DNA of 64,000 nucleotides from Prochlorococcus sp. AG-409-J16. GTDB lineage: Bacteria > Cyanobacteriota > Cyanobacteriia > PCC-6307 > Cyanobiaceae. The notes under the pieces were generated by a model. The model was given only the letters and a program-made list of their open reading frames with translations. It made no database searches and was not told where the DNA came from. Position 1 is the first letter of the stretch. Each line of letters opens with the position of its first letter. Location: assembly GCA_003215655.1 (NCBI GenBank), contig QCKB01000006.1, forward strand, positions 44,054 through 108,053. The letters are read 5' to 3'. Both the position numbers and the translations under genes were made by a program. Below, piece after piece: positions 9,045 through 19,168 of the stretch.

Positions 9045-10925
9045 TTATATCGAAGAAACAAGATCTTTAGGTAGAACGCTTTCCTCAAGCATCTTCCTAA
9101 GATCTTCTCCTTCTATAACTTCCTTTTCCAAGATTCTCTGCGAAATAGTCTCAAGCAGAGAAAGGTTATGGCGAAGAATTTTCAGCGCATTCTCATGAGC
9201 ATCATCAACCAAGCTTCTAACTTCCTTATCAATCGCCTGGGCAGTGGCATCACTAACTACTCTTCTAGGGTTGTTGTTTCCGCCTAAAAATTGACCGCCT
9301 CCTTGTTTGTCATAAGCCAAAGGTCCCAATATCTCACTCATTCCATATGTACCTACCATTTGTTCAGCTAAGTCAGTAGCTCGCTGGAGATCATTAGCTG
9401 CACCAGTCGTAATTTTGCCAAAAACTATTTCTTCCGCAGAGCGTCCACCTAAAAGAGTAGCTATCTGTCCCTGGAGATCTTGTTTCGAATTTAAGAAACG
9501 TTCCTCTGTAGGAAGTTGCAAGGTATAACCAAGCGCACTCATTCCTCTAGGCACTATTGAGATCTTTGCAACTTTGCTGCCACCTGGCATCAAATGGCCA
9601 ACAATTGCATGACCTACTTCATGGAAGGCAACTACTTTTTTCTCATCTTCTTGTAAAACACGACTCTTCTTCTCAAGACCGGCAACAACACGCTCTATTG
9701 CCTCATTTAAATCTTGCTGCTCAACTTGAGTTCGTTTACCTCGTGCTGCAAGCAAAGCAGCTTCATTAACCATATTTGCAAGATCAGCTCCAGCAAATCC
9801 ACTTGTAGCCTGAGCAATTTGATCTAGATCTACCTTCTCAGCAAGTTTGACCTTCTTTACGTATATCTGGAGAATAGTCTTACGGCCTGATAAGTCAGGA
9901 CGATCAACAAGCACTTGTCTGTCAAATCTTCCTGGGCGTAATAAAGCCGCATCTAGAACCTCTGGTTGGTTAGTAGCTGCAAGAACTATTACTGGCTTAT
10001 CTGTAGAAGAAAAACCATCCATTTCAGTTAAAAGCTGATTAAGAGTCTGCTCACGTTCATCGTTACCCCCAACAACTCCCATTGAACCAGATCTGCTTTT
10101 ACCAATTGCATCGAGCTCATCAATGAAAATTATGCATGGAGCTTTCTTTTTAGCCTGTTCAAATAAATCCCTAACTCGCGCAGCACCTGCTCCTACAAAA
10201 AGTTCTACAAACTCAGAACCAGAAATAATGAAAAACGGTACTCCAGCCTCACCAGCTACTGCTTTAGATAGCAATGTTTTTCCTGTGCCGGGAGGACCCA
10301 CCAAAAGGACTCCCTTAGGAATCCTTGCACCTATATCTGTATATCTTTGAGGTGTCTTAAGAAAGTCAACTATTTCAGTAAGCTCATCTTTTGCTTCATC
10401 AACCCCTGCAACATCATCAAAAGTAACTCTCGACTCTTCATCAGGGACATAAACCTTTGCCTTGCTCTTAGTAAAACTCAATGCACCTTGAGCACCCCCT
10501 CCACCCATTGACCTCCTTGCAAAAAACTGCAGAACAAGGATAAAAATCAGAGGAGGAACAACCCAGCTAAGAATAGTAGTGAAAATATTGGGCTTCTTTG
10601 GAGGAGCAGCAGCAAATTCAACTCCTTTGGTTTCCAACCTCTGAGGAAGGTCCATATCAAAAATTGGAGTTGTTGCAAGTACTGCCGGGGCTCCTTCTTC
10701 AGGCTTGGACAACTCGTATCGAATTTGATCTTGAGTTATATATGCGCGTTTCACATCCCCATCATTGACCTGGTTAATAAAAAGCGAATACGGGACTCTT
10801 GGAACCTGCATCCCTTGATTAGGCACAAAGCTACTGATAAGCAGCAATACTCCAAACCCAATTAGCAAAAGATTGATCAGACCAAATCTTCGGTTAGGTT
10901 GGTTTTCATCCTGACGTATCGCCAT
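9045..10925 (-). CDS. ftsH: ATP-dependent zinc metalloprotease FtsH
   Basis: FtsH is a hexameric membrane AAA+ protease; in cyanobacteria it removes damaged photosystem II D1 and other membrane proteins. The 626 residues show two membrane helices (about 16-35 and 113-133), a Walker A GPPGTGKT near 209-216, Walker [12 protein letters not shown], the arginine finger region, and the zinc site HEVGH near 431-435. The order of domains and the length match the cyanobacterial thylakoid group. Which of the several FtsH paralogues this is cannot be settled from the window alone. Confidence 0.97.
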   Translation of the reverse strand: MAIRQDENQPNRRFGLINLLLIGFGVLLLISSFVPNQGMQVPRVPYSLFINQVNDGDVKRAYITQDQIRYELSKPEEGAPAVLATTPIFDMDLPQRLETKGVEFAAAPPKKPNIFTTILSWVVPPLIFILVLQFFARRSMGGGGAQGALSFTKSKAKVYVPDEESRVTFDDVAGVDEAKDELTEIVDFLKTPQRYTDIGARIPKGVLLVGPPGTGKTLLSKAVAGEAGVPFFIISGSEFVELFVGAGAARVRDLFEQAKKKAPCIIFIDELDAIGKSRSGSMGVVGGNDEREQTLNQLLTEMDGFSSTDKPVIVLAATNQPEVLDAALLRPGRFDRQVLVDRPDLSGRKTILQIYVKKVKLAEKVDLDQIAQATSGFAGADLANMVNEAALLAARGKRTQVEQQDLNEAIERVVAGLEKKSRVLQEDEKKVVAFHEVGHAIVGHLMPGGSKVAKISIVPRGMSALGYTLQLPTEERFLNSKQDLQGQIATLLGGRSAEEIVFGKITTGAANDLQRATDLAEQMVGTYGMSEILGPLAYDKQGGGQFLGGNNNPRRVVSDATAQAIDKEVRSLVDDAHENALKILRHNLSLLETISQRILEKEVIEGEDLRKMLEESVLPKDLVSSI

Positions 10926-11147
10926 GGGAGCAAAAACTTAATTGGCAACAAGCTAGAGCGCAATATCTCCAAGCGTTTCCAAAAACTGGTGTGAGAACCG
11001 AACGTAAAGAAATCTTGAATCAAGAAAAACAAAGAACCACCAGGGCAATTCACTTATTGAAATCAAATAATAAGAAAATAAAAAAACCTACCTAGACCCT
11101 TCAAAACAACTATCTCCTTTAATTATTTGAGCGCCTGCTGGAAAAAT

Positions 11148-12260
11148 CTAAGGAGGGGGGGCAAACACATCGCAAGGTAGCGAGCCTATTGCTAGCAAAT
11201 CCATTCCTATTGTCTTAAAGGAAAGGTCATTGAGCACCAAAGCTGCATCCATAGAGCTAATACCAATTTCTGCCAATGGTGTTCGTGCTGAAATTCCTCC
11301 CAATATCTTTGGAGCCATAACAACTGCTAGCTCTTGAACACAACCTTGCTTTATAGCTGCTGTAGCTAGTGAAGGGCCACACTCCCAAAGGATCCGATTA
11401 CATCCTTTTTTTGCAAGTGCATTCATAAGATCAAGAGGCTCACATGCGTCCAAAGGAAGTCTTTCAACACTTTTTGGTATTTGGGAATTACGTCCTTTAT
11501 CAAATTCAGGACCATGTGCAATAAGCGTTTGTGCAGCAGCTAAATCCCAAAGCTTTGCCTCCTTTGGCAAATCCATACTCCTAGTAAGGACTACTCTGAT
11601 TGGCTCGCATTCACTATTCCCGCGACTTGTCAACAAAGGATTATCTGTTCTTAAAGTCCCCCCTCCAATAACCACCGCATCACAGTTCCCACGTAGTTGA
11701 TGCACCCAATCTCGAGATTGATCACTACTAATCCATTTACTCTCTCCATTCTTTAGTGCTGTTCTTCCATCAAGACTCATTGCCCATTTCAATATTCCCC
11801 ATGGGCGGCCATAACGAACTCTATGCAAAAATGATCTATTTTGATGCGCCGCTTCCGCGGCTAACACACCTGTAATTACTTCAATCCCAGCTTCTCTTAA
11901 TTTGGCAACACCAGAACCAGCAACCCGAGGATCTGGATCATTAATAGCAATTACTACTCTAATTATTTCTGCTGCCAAAATCGCCTCAGTACATGGAGGA
12001 GTTAGGCCCTTATGACAACAGGGCTCAAGAGTAACTATTAATGTTCCACCTATAGATTTTTCCTTGGCTTGTCTAAGAGCCAAGACTTCTGCATGTGGCT
12101 CGCCAGCTCGAGAATGAAAGCCTTCTCCAACCAAAGAGCCTTGCTTATCAAGTACTACAGCACCAACCATTGGATTCGGGCTGGTATTCCCATCTGCAAG
12201 AGATGCCAATTGCAATGCTCTTAGCATCCAATACCGATCTGATAAATCAAAGGTTTTCAT
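11148..12260 (-). CDS. ribD: Bifunctional riboflavin biosynthesis deaminase/reductase
   Basis: RibD deaminates the pyrimidine of the GTP-derived riboflavin precursor and reduces its ribose. The N-terminal deaminase domain has the zinc site GEPHAEVLAL and LEPCCHKGLTPPC. The C-terminal half is a reductase domain (WGILKWAMSLDGRTAL, VVIGGGTLRTDNPLL). I start at the ATG at 12260, giving 370 residues, because it overlaps the previous gene's stop as TAATG and fits the family. The ATG at 12293 would add 11 residues read through that gene. Confidence 0.95.
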   Translation of the reverse strand: MKTFDLSDRYWMLRALQLASLADGNTSPNPMVGAVVLDKQGSLVGEGFHSRAGEPHAEVLALRQAKEKSIGGTLIVTLEPCCHKGLTPPCTEAILAAEIIRVVIAINDPDPRVAGSGVAKLREAGIEVITGVLAAEAAHQNRSFLHRVRYGRPWGILKWAMSLDGRTALKNGESKWISSDQSRDWVHQLRGNCDAVVIGGGTLRTDNPLLTSRGNSECEPIRVVLTRSMDLPKEAKLWDLAAAQTLIAHGPEFDKGRNSQIPKSVERLPLDACEPLDLMNALAKKGCNRILWECGPSLATAAIKQGCVQELAVVMAPKILGGISARTPLAEIGISSMDAALVLNDLSFKTIGMDLLAIGSLPCDVFAPPP

Positions 12261-12754
12261 TAAGTAGAAAAGTTTTCCAGCAAATAGCGCCACTCACCAA
12301 CCAAATATGGCGGTATAGGCAGCTCAGTAAAGGCTCCTTTCAAATGAAGTCTTAATGGACGATTTTTAGTCAAATCTTCTAGTAAAGGCATTAGATCAAA
12401 TTCAGCCGCTGCTTGACGAGGATCCATAGCCAATTTTGGATTTAAAAGGGTCAAATCATCAAGCTTCCAGTGCCGACGCCCAGAGTCGACTTGTAATTGA
12501 GTGGGATGATCCAACCGAACTCTCCCAGGAAAGCCAACTATTCTCAAAACCAAATCTCTAACTTGATCATCCTTTCTATAAACAACCAACTGCCAACTTT
12601 GATAATCCAAATCTCTAACACTCTCCAAACTCCTTTCTAAAGGCTTTGCATCATTGATTTCATTAACTAGTAGTTCTGCATACGTTGGCAATGCGTTCAT
12701 CAACAATAGAAGAGCTAATGTCAAAAAAACAAAAAGGTTCTTATTACTATTCAT
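12260..12754 (-). CDS. DUF3122-type secreted protein
   Basis: This small cyanobacterial protein has a signal peptide: NKNLFVFLTLALLLLMNALPTYA, with cleavage after TYA. It matches the DUF3122 family in its central WQLVVYRKDDQVRDLVLRIVG and closing PIPPYLVGEWRYLL motifs. The function is unknown. I use the ATG at 12754; another ATG at 12772 would add six residues. The stop overlaps the ribD start, so the pair is co-translated. Confidence 0.8.
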   Translation of the reverse strand: MNSNKNLFVFLTLALLLLMNALPTYAELLVNEINDAKPLERSLESVRDLDYQSWQLVVYRKDDQVRDLVLRIVGFPGRVRLDHPTQLQVDSGRRHWKLDDLTLLNPKLAMDPRQAAAEFDLMPLLEDLTKNRPLRLHLKGAFTELPIPPYLVGEWRYLLENFST

Positions 12755-12888
12755 AGGATTAATGAAAAACATCGATTTACAAGGAATTTTCTAAAGACAA
12801 GATCCCTTTGCGAGTTCTTTACAAGCTTTAGAATGCTTTCTTACAAACCTTTGAAAAGTCATTTTTGTAGGTTTCAATTTTAAAAGCC

Positions 12889-13158
12889 TTAGCCCTCTGA
12901 AGGCTGCTCTGCATCAATCAATGCGTCGATAGTTACAGCAGAACGGACCAATGATTGATATCTCTTCAGTATCCTTCTATTTCTATCAAGCCACCTAGCA
13001 GGGTCCTGAGGTTTTTGGAGAGTTGAACTTTGTTCTATTTCTGGTGTTTCTGCATCCAACAAATCCAAGTCACCTTGCTGATTAATAAAGGCCACAACAA
13101 GCTGATGAAGTCTATTACGACGATCATCCAAGAAAGAATCTGACTTTTTAGTTTGCAT
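12889..13158 (-). CDS. Conserved hypothetical protein, 89 residues
   Basis: This is a polar, soluble protein with no signal or membrane segment. The second half (DPARWLDRNRRILKRYQSLV) is rich in arginine and aromatic residues and probably helical. It lies divergent from cobL with 65 bases between the starts, an arrangement expected for a shared promoter region. I do not recognise a function. Confidence 0.65.
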   Translation of the reverse strand: MQTKKSDSFLDDRRNRLHQLVVAFINQQGDLDLLDAETPEIEQSSTLQKPQDPARWLDRNRRILKRYQSLVRSAVTIDALIDAEQPSEG

Positions 13159-13223
13159 GTTTCATTTTAAAAACAGGTCTATCCAATCAAGTAAATAACC
13201 TTCCAGACAAGTCTCAAAAAAAT

Positions 13224-14531
13224 ATGGCCTCAGAATCCCCTATAAACCATCCCCCTATCCAGGTAATAGGAACAGATGCTGCTGGCATAGGAAAACTTTC
13301 GCCTCACATGCAAAATCTTTTACTTGAGGCAGAAGTAATTGCAGGTCCTAAAAGGCTTTTAGAACAAATCCCAATTTGGTGGGAAAGACATACCCAAAAA
13401 AAGGCCTTACCGAAACTTATTTCAAGTGACCAAGTAAATGAGCTCCTCGGATATTTACGGCAAAAAAATAACCACGCAATCATTTTGGCAAGTGGAGACG
13501 CCTTATGGTTCGGAATTGGCAGACTGCTATTAGAAAATTTCCCTAGAGACCTTCTTGAGTTTCATCCAGCTCCTTCTTCACTCCAAATTGCATTCGCTCG
13601 TCTTGGCCGACCTTGGCAAGATGCAACCTGGATAAGTCTTCATGGCAGAGACCCATCACCTCTCGCAAAAAAATTACAACAACATCCAAGTGCTCTTGCA
13701 GTTCTTACAGATCCAGTAGGTGGAAGTGTAGAAGTAGTTCGAAAAATAATTAAAGCCTCTGGATTAGAGGATGCTTATTCAGTTTGGCTATTTGAACAAC
13801 TAGGTCACCCCGACGAAAGGATTAGTCAAATAAGACCTAACCATCCACTCCCACCAGATATAAATCAACTAAATCTTCTAATCCTGCTAAGGAAAGAACC
13901 AGAAACGAATCTAAATCCGAACTCAACTCTCATTGGTTTAGAAGATGGGATTTTTCTTCAAAACAAAGATCGACCAGGACTAATGACAAAAAGAGAAGTT
14001 CGGGTTCAACTTCTTGCAGATTTAGAACTTCCAGAAGAAGGCGTTCTTTGGGATATTGGTGCTGGTGTAGGAAGCGTAGGGCTTGAAGCCTTGCGTTTAA
14101 GGCCGAAACTGAAATTAATGGCTGTTGAGAAAAGGGGCGGAGGAGAAGCTGTAATCAAGAAAAATGCTGCCCGCCTAAACGTTATTCCTTCAGCAATCTT
14201 TGAACAAGATGCTCTTGCTCTTCTCGAGAGCTCTCAGTTACCAAAATCCCTAGTCCAGCCAGATCGAGTATTACTTGGAGGCGGTGGAAGTCAGCGTACT
14301 GATCTATTAAAAGCTGTTCTTAAAAGGCTCAAGCCAAATGCAGTTATTGTTATTCCTCTTGCAACCGTAGAAGCTTTAACTGAGCTTAAGCCTCTAATAG
14401 AAAATTCTGGATTAATCATTAGTGTTACCCAACACCAATCATGGAGAGGGCTGCCTCTTAGTGATGGAACGCGTTGGTCACCTATGAATCCTGTAATTAT
14501 CCTAAAAGGAAAATACAAACAGAGAAATTGA
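13224..14531 (+). CDS. cobL: Precorrin-6Y C5,15-methyltransferase (CbiE-CbiT fusion)
   Basis: CobL methylates precorrin-6Y at C5 and C15 and decarboxylates the acetate side chain in B12 synthesis. The 435 residues combine a CbiE-like N-terminal tetrapyrrole methylase domain (IIGTDAAGIGKLSP-type start, LASGDALWFGIGRLL) with a CbiT-like C-terminal methyltransferase domain (LWDIGAGVGSVGLEALRL, near 274-291). Together with cobQ and cobD in this window it supports B12 prototrophy. Confidence 0.95.
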   Translation: MASESPINHPPIQVIGTDAAGIGKLSPHMQNLLLEAEVIAGPKRLLEQIPIWWERHTQKKALPKLISSDQVNELLGYLRQKNNHAIILASGDALWFGIGRLLLENFPRDLLEFHPAPSSLQIAFARLGRPWQDATWISLHGRDPSPLAKKLQQHPSALAVLTDPVGGSVEVVRKIIKASGLEDAYSVWLFEQLGHPDERISQIRPNHPLPPDINQLNLLILLRKEPETNLNPNSTLIGLEDGIFLQNKDRPGLMTKREVRVQLLADLELPEEGVLWDIGAGVGSVGLEALRLRPKLKLMAVEKRGGGEAVIKKNAARLNVIPSAIFEQDALALLESSQLPKSLVQPDRVLLGGGGSQRTDLLKAVLKRLKPNAVIVIPLATVEALTELKPLIENSGLIISVTQHQSWRGLPLSDGTRWSPMNPVIILKGKYKQRN

Positions 14532-14575
14532 TTTTTAGAAATTTTGTTTAAAAATTAGAGCCTAAATATCTATAT

Positions 14576-15511
14576 CTATTGCCTCTCTGGCTTTGCTACA
14601 TGAGGCAAACCCCAACCTAATTTATTTCGAAGTACCTGAAAGAATTCATGATCAACCAACCTCACGAATCTTACAGGGTGCTCACTTCTTCGAATTAACA
14701 CTCGATCTTCTGGCCATACATAACATCCAGCACATCCATCAACAACCATCATCAACCTTTCAGGAGTAGCAGGGAAAACAGTTACAGGCTCTTGATCACT
14801 AAAAACCAAAGCCCTTGAAGCCAAAGAATGAGGAGCAATTGGTGCAAGCTGCAAAACAGGGCAATCAGGAGTTATTACGGGGCCACCTGCACTAAGCGCA
14901 TAAGCAGTTGACCCAGTAGGAGTTGACAAGATGACACCGTCAGCCGATATATCAACTGGGGCATGACGTCCAATAGCTATTTCAAAATGGCACATGCTTG
15001 TAAGTGGCTCACGATGTAATGCCATTTCATTTAGAGAGAGAGCTTCCCATCTACGCTGATCGCCTCGCATAACGCTCACCACAAGGCAAGAGCGTTCCTC
15101 AATTGTCCACTTCTTGGTCAAAACCTGCTCAATAACGCGCTCAAGGTCTGCCAGATATGCCTCTGCCAAGAATCCAAGATGACCTGTATTGATAGTGAGA
15201 ATAGGAACTTCCACAGGGGCTGTTTGTCTTGCCGCTGAAAGAACAGTGCCGTCTCCTCCTAGAACTATCGCCAGTGCCATAGAAGAATCAAATCCATCGG
15301 GCACACATGCGTTGTAGCCAAGCATGCGCATGTGCTGATCTGGATTAGCAAATCCAACCATGCCTCCGGAGCTACTTGTTCGAACAACTTCATGACCAGC
15401 TTTCTCAAGCTTGTCTTGAATAGTTAAAGCTGTCTGAACTGCTAGCTCCTTACCGTCATTAACTATCAGTCCTACGCGACGAGTCACTATCGCGTTAGAC
15501 AAAGAACTCAT
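14576..15511 (-). CDS. nadK: NAD kinase
   Basis: NadK phosphorylates NAD to NADP. The 311 residues contain the family motifs [11 protein letters not shown] near 89-99, [10 protein letters not shown], and [17 protein letters not shown]. The SSGGM segment near residue 48 is typical of one of the two cyanobacterial NAD kinase forms. The gene converges with cobL, separated by 44 bases, and is followed by nothing on its own strand. Confidence 0.95.
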   Translation of the reverse strand: MSSLSNAIVTRRVGLIVNDGKELAVQTALTIQDKLEKAGHEVVRTSSSGGMVGFANPDQHMRMLGYNACVPDGFDSSMALAIVLGGDGTVLSAARQTAPVEVPILTINTGHLGFLAEAYLADLERVIEQVLTKKWTIEERSCLVVSVMRGDQRRWEALSLNEMALHREPLTSMCHFEIAIGRHAPVDISADGVILSTPTGSTAYALSAGGPVITPDCPVLQLAPIAPHSLASRALVFSDQEPVTVFPATPERLMMVVDGCAGCYVWPEDRVLIRRSEHPVRFVRLVDHEFFQVLRNKLGWGLPHVAKPERQ

Positions 15512-15583
15512 TTACTTTAATAAAGTTTTAGTGAAATCAGCTAAAAACTTATCAAGCTCCCCTCCTAAAAAAACAACCTTTCC

Positions 15584-16591
15584 CTAAAACTGCTCTAAAA
15601 AACGTAAATCGCTTGTATAAAGCCTTCTTATGTCATCAATTCCATGTCGAACCATACAAAAACGTTCTACTCCTAAACCCGCCGCAAAGCCTGACCACCG
15701 ATCAGGATCAAGATTCAAACCTTCCAAGACTGCTGGATCAACCATTCCACATCCCATAACCTCCAACCAACGACCTCGCCATTGAACATCTACTTCAACA
15801 GAAGGTTCTGTAAAAGGGAAATAACTTGCTCTAAAACGCACTGGAAGATCCCCAAAAAATGCTTTTAAAAAAGCCATAACAGTTCCTCTCAAGTGACTAA
15901 AATCCAATCCCTCATCAATTGCAAGAACTTCAACCTGATGAAACACAGGTGAATGGGTAGCATCTACTGCATCGCGTCTATAAACCCTCCCAGGAGCAAC
16001 TATTCTCACAGGAGGAGGATTTTCTTCTAGATAACGTATTTGAACAGGAGATGTATGCGTTCTAAGCAGTAAATTACCTTCTAAATAAAAGGTATCTTGC
16101 ATATCTCTTGCGGGATGATCTTCGGGAATATTTAGAGCTGAAAAATTATAATGATCAGTCTCAATCTCAGGGCCTTCAGCTACTGCATAACCTAATCCAC
16201 AAAAAAGATCGACAATATGCTCCTTAGTAGTAATTAAAGGGTGTCTATGACCAGAAGGTATTCCAATCGGAGGTGTAGTTACATCAATGGTCTCAGCTTC
16301 TAAAAGATCTGCTAAAGCCTCAGATTTGACTGTTTGCAACCTCTCCTCTAAAAGCTTTTGGAACTGGTCCTTAAGCAAATTCGCACGTTGTCCAACTAAA
16401 GGTCTTTCATTACCTGGAAGTTTGCCCATCGCACCAAGTACTGCTGAAAGTCTGCCCTTTTTCCCAAGCAAATTGACTCGCAATTTTTCAAGGGCTTCAG
16501 TCTCAGTTGCAGACTCAATTTCACGAGCAACATCAGACTCAAGGAGTTCAAGCTGATCGATCAGCTCTTTTAATGAAATAACTTCTCTCAC
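15584..16591 (-). CDS. pheS: Phenylalanyl-tRNA synthetase alpha subunit
   Basis: PheS carries the catalytic site of the heterotetrameric Phe-tRNA synthetase. The 335 residues include the N-terminal coiled coil (about 1-90), motif 2 region [14 protein letters not shown], and motif 3 [20 protein letters not shown] near the C-terminus. Length and motifs are normal. pheT is not adjacent. It is divergent from surE with 71 bases between starts. Confidence 0.97.
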   Translation of the reverse strand: MREVISLKELIDQLELLESDVAREIESATETEALEKLRVNLLGKKGRLSAVLGAMGKLPGNERPLVGQRANLLKDQFQKLLEERLQTVKSEALADLLEAETIDVTTPPIGIPSGHRHPLITTKEHIVDLFCGLGYAVAEGPEIETDHYNFSALNIPEDHPARDMQDTFYLEGNLLLRTHTSPVQIRYLEENPPPVRIVAPGRVYRRDAVDATHSPVFHQVEVLAIDEGLDFSHLRGTVMAFLKAFFGDLPVRFRASYFPFTEPSVEVDVQWRGRWLEVMGCGMVDPAVLEGLNLDPDRWSGFAAGLGVERFCMVRHGIDDIRRLYTSDLRFLEQF

Positions 16592-16662
16592 AGAAATTTG
16601 ACCTGAAGTAAAGACTTTAGGCAGCGATGGCGACTAAGTTCCTCTGAGTGTTTCTCGTCACA

Positions 16663-17472
16663 ATGCCTCCGCTGCGGATTTTGATCAGCAATGACGATGG
16701 GGTTTTTGCTGAGGGCACTAGAAGTCTCGCCGCTGCTGCAGCAAAACATGGACATCAAGTGACAGTGGTGTGTCCTGATCAAGAAAGATCTGCAACTGGC
16801 CATGGGTTAACACTACAAGCGCCTATAAGGGTCGAAAGAGCTGACGAGCTATTTGCGGAAGGAGTTACTGCTTGGGGCTGCAGTGGCACCCCTGCAGACT
16901 GCATCAAGCTTGCGCTTTTTGAATTGCTCCCGGATAGACCTCATCTGGTTCTATCAGGAATAAACCATGGTCCAAACCTTGGTACAGATGTCTTTTGTTC
17001 AGGGACTGTTGCAGCTGCACTGGAAGGAGCATTAGAAGGATTACCTTCACTAGCAGTAAGTATTACTTGTTTCCAATGGCGAGATTTCAAATTCGCGAGT
17101 GAACTAGCAATGAACGTCGCTGAAAGCGCTTTGAAGAAAGAATGGCCAGAAAGTCTTCTCTTAAATCTCAACATTCCACCCTGCGAGCCCAAAGAGATGG
17201 CTCCATTACGATGGACCAGACTTTCTATAAGACATTACGAAGAGCAATTCAGCAAAAGGAAAGATCCTCGAGGGAACACTTATTTCTGGCTCGCAGGTGA
17301 AGCTGTTAAGGACCTTGAATCTGTAGGTGATGGTCCTCTTAACTGGCCTAGTGATGTAGCACAAATAGACAAAAATGGTCCTTCAATAACACCAATCCAA
17401 CCTGACTTATTTTGGCGAAGAGGGATTTCAAAACTCCCTCAAATAGAAATTGGAGGTCAACTTGTTCTGTAA
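16663..17472 (+). CDS. surE: 5'/3'-nucleotidase SurE
   Basis: SurE is a metal-dependent phosphatase acting on nucleoside monophosphates and linked to stationary-phase survival. The start [19 protein letters not shown] has the metal-binding DD, followed by [14 protein letters not shown] and [20 protein letters not shown] use the ATG at 16663 (269 residues) rather than the one at 16648, since the family begins just before ILISNDDG. The end overlaps the convergent DUF3611 gene by 16 bases. Confidence 0.95.
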   Translation: MPPLRILISNDDGVFAEGTRSLAAAAAKHGHQVTVVCPDQERSATGHGLTLQAPIRVERADELFAEGVTAWGCSGTPADCIKLALFELLPDRPHLVLSGINHGPNLGTDVFCSGTVAAALEGALEGLPSLAVSITCFQWRDFKFASELAMNVAESALKKEWPESLLLNLNIPPCEPKEMAPLRWTRLSIRHYEEQFSKRKDPRGNTYFWLAGEAVKDLESVGDGPLNWPSDVAQIDKNGPSITPIQPDLFWRRGISKLPQIEIGGQLVL

Positions 17473-18053
17473 ATACGTTGAAGTAGCCATAGCGAAAAAA
17501 TCAGCCCTAATAAATGCGCAAAAAGGACTTGAGTATTGCTTAAAACTGAAAGCATCTCTAAAGACGTTATTGGGTAGTTGTCCATAGCGGCTGTCCCTGC
17601 ACCAATTGATATCCCAGGAGCTTGCATCGATGCCTGCACAAATAAGGCACCTGCTAAAGATTGATATCCCACAGAAGAAAAAACCAAACCTAATAAATCA
17701 ATAATCAAGCCTCGCTTTATCAGACGGCTAGTCTCACCCCTTCCTGGTCTAGGAGAACTCTTTAGAGCCCTCCCAGTGAGCACTATTTGCCAGCCATGCC
17801 AAAGGCTATAGAGCAAAAAGAAAAACGAAAGGGTAGTAAGTGAAAGGCCAGGCCCCAGACCTAAAGCTCTCTCAGAGTTCCTAGCCAAACTGCTCCCTAC
17901 ATTGTTGAAAAGCAACACACCAATAACAACAACACCAAGAGTTGTCTGAATCCAGAAACGAATCCAGCCCATTCTGCGCATTCCTAACGAAAGCAACTGA
18001 AAATCAAGTCGATCAACCATCACGTTTAACCGGCGGTCGTTCAAACTTGCCAT
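17457..18053 (-). CDS. DUF3611-type membrane protein
   Basis: This 198-residue protein has about four transmembrane segments (near 33-50, 72-92, 112-135 and 172-192) and an intramembrane [15 protein letters not shown] stretch typical of the cyanobacterial and plastid DUF3611 family. The function is unknown. Its start is 28 bases from the divergent ribF start, so the two promoters must overlap. Its end overlaps surE. Confidence 0.8.
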   Translation of the reverse strand: MASLNDRRLNVMVDRLDFQLLSLGMRRMGWIRFWIQTTLGVVVIGVLLFNNVGSSLARNSERALGLGPGLSLTTLSFFFLLYSLWHGWQIVLTGRALKSSPRPGRGETSRLIKRGLIIDLLGLVFSSVGYQSLAGALFVQASMQAPGISIGAGTAAMDNYPITSLEMLSVLSNTQVLFAHLLGLIFSLWLLQRIYRTS

Positions 18054-18080
18054 CTAAGCGCACAATTTGCACGCAATCCT

Positions 18081-19025
18081 TTGATTCCCCTTTGCTCCCC
18101 TCAGGAAGCACTTACTCCAACTTCACTAGCTCTTGGCAGCTTTGATGGCCTTCATGCAGGCCATCGTCAAGTAATTGAAGCAGCAGTAAAAAATGCTCCT
18201 GGAATAACAACAGTCGTAAGCTTTTGGCCTCATCCAAGAGAAGTCCTTTATGGAGAAACACGCCTCAGGCTTGATCTTCCCTCTGAAAAGACCTCTCTAC
18301 TCGCACCACTTGGAATTAAACAACTCGTATTAGTTCCTTTCGATCTGTTACTAGCAAAACTTGATGCAGAAACGTTCGTAGAAAAAATGCTTATAGGAAC
18401 TCTTAAAGCTCAACGTATTTCAGTAGGGGAAAACTTTCGCTTTGGAAAAAATCGACATGGTGACGCTCAAACACTTAAAACAATCGCTAATCATTCAGGT
18501 GTTGAGGTTGAAATTCTCCCCATACTCGAAGATCAAGAAGGAAGAATGAGCAGCAGTCGAATTCGCTCAGCTTTAGAACATGGTGATGTCGATTCAGCAA
18601 AAGCCCTTATGGGTAGGCCTTATTGCTTTGTTGGGAAAGTTGTAAGTGGTCGAGGTCTTGGTCGAAAAATTGGTTGGCCAACTGCAAATTTAGAAGTAGA
18701 TGGAAGAAAGTTCCTTCCAAGACTTGGGGTTTACTCAGCATTTGCATGGATAAACAACAAAAATGTCCCTATACCTGCAGTAATGAACTTAGGGCCACAG
18801 CCAACTGTTGATCCAAAGTCACCTTCAGCTGTGGAAGTTCACTTAATTGACCAAGAAATAGACCTGAAAAATAGCGAATTAAAAATAAAGCCTATAAAAA
18901 GACTTCGGAGTCAAAAAAGGTTCGAAAATATTGAGGCGCTTATTCTTCAAATTGAAAAGGATGTGGACTTGGCTCGTTCAAGCTTAAAAAGTCTTGAAGA
19001 ATACGGAGATCAAGCAATTGGATAA
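18081..19025 (+). CDS. ribF: Bifunctional riboflavin kinase / FAD synthetase
   Basis: RibF converts riboflavin to FMN and then FAD. The N-terminal adenylyltransferase domain has LALGSFDGLHAGHRQVI and the SSSRIRSALEHGD segment. The C-terminal flavokinase domain has GRGLGRKIGWPTANLE and VMNLGPQPTV. The 314-residue frame starts at a TTG; no ATG is available upstream in frame. The end overlaps, by 16 bases on the other strand, a small ORF at 19010-19099. Confidence 0.95.
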   Translation: MIPLCSPQEALTPTSLALGSFDGLHAGHRQVIEAAVKNAPGITTVVSFWPHPREVLYGETRLRLDLPSEKTSLLAPLGIKQLVLVPFDLLLAKLDAETFVEKMLIGTLKAQRISVGENFRFGKNRHGDAQTLKTIANHSGVEVEILPILEDQEGRMSSSRIRSALEHGDVDSAKALMGRPYCFVGKVVSGRGLGRKIGWPTANLEVDGRKFLPRLGVYSAFAWINNKNVPIPAVMNLGPQPTVDPKSPSAVEVHLIDQEIDLKNSELKIKPIKRLRSQKRFENIEALILQIEKDVDLARSSLKSLEEYGDQAIG

Positions 19026-19099
19026 GCATTTGCCAAGCCCCAGACTATGAAGACTCCTATCCCCCCTAATAAAACGATTCCCCAAATCAAAATTTTCAT
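19010..19099 (-). CDS. Putative 29-residue membrane peptide
   Basis: The ORF encodes MKILIWGIVLLGG at the start and GLANAYPIA at the end. Residues 3-22 form one hydrophobic helix and a short polar tail follows. A GAGG ribosome site sits five bases before the ATG, which is good spacing and unusual for a chance ORF. The size and shape recall single-span photosynthetic or NDH accessory peptides, but it is not any of the standard Psb or Pet peptides I can recall. It overlaps the last 16 bases of ribF convergently. Confidence 0.6.
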   Translation of the reverse strand: MKILIWGIVLLGGIGVFIVWGLANAYPIA

Positions 19100-19168
19100 A
19101 GTGTCCTCAAAACCACTGATCTCCATATATATGGAGGATCCGAATGTGCCAAAACTGACATTCAATCA

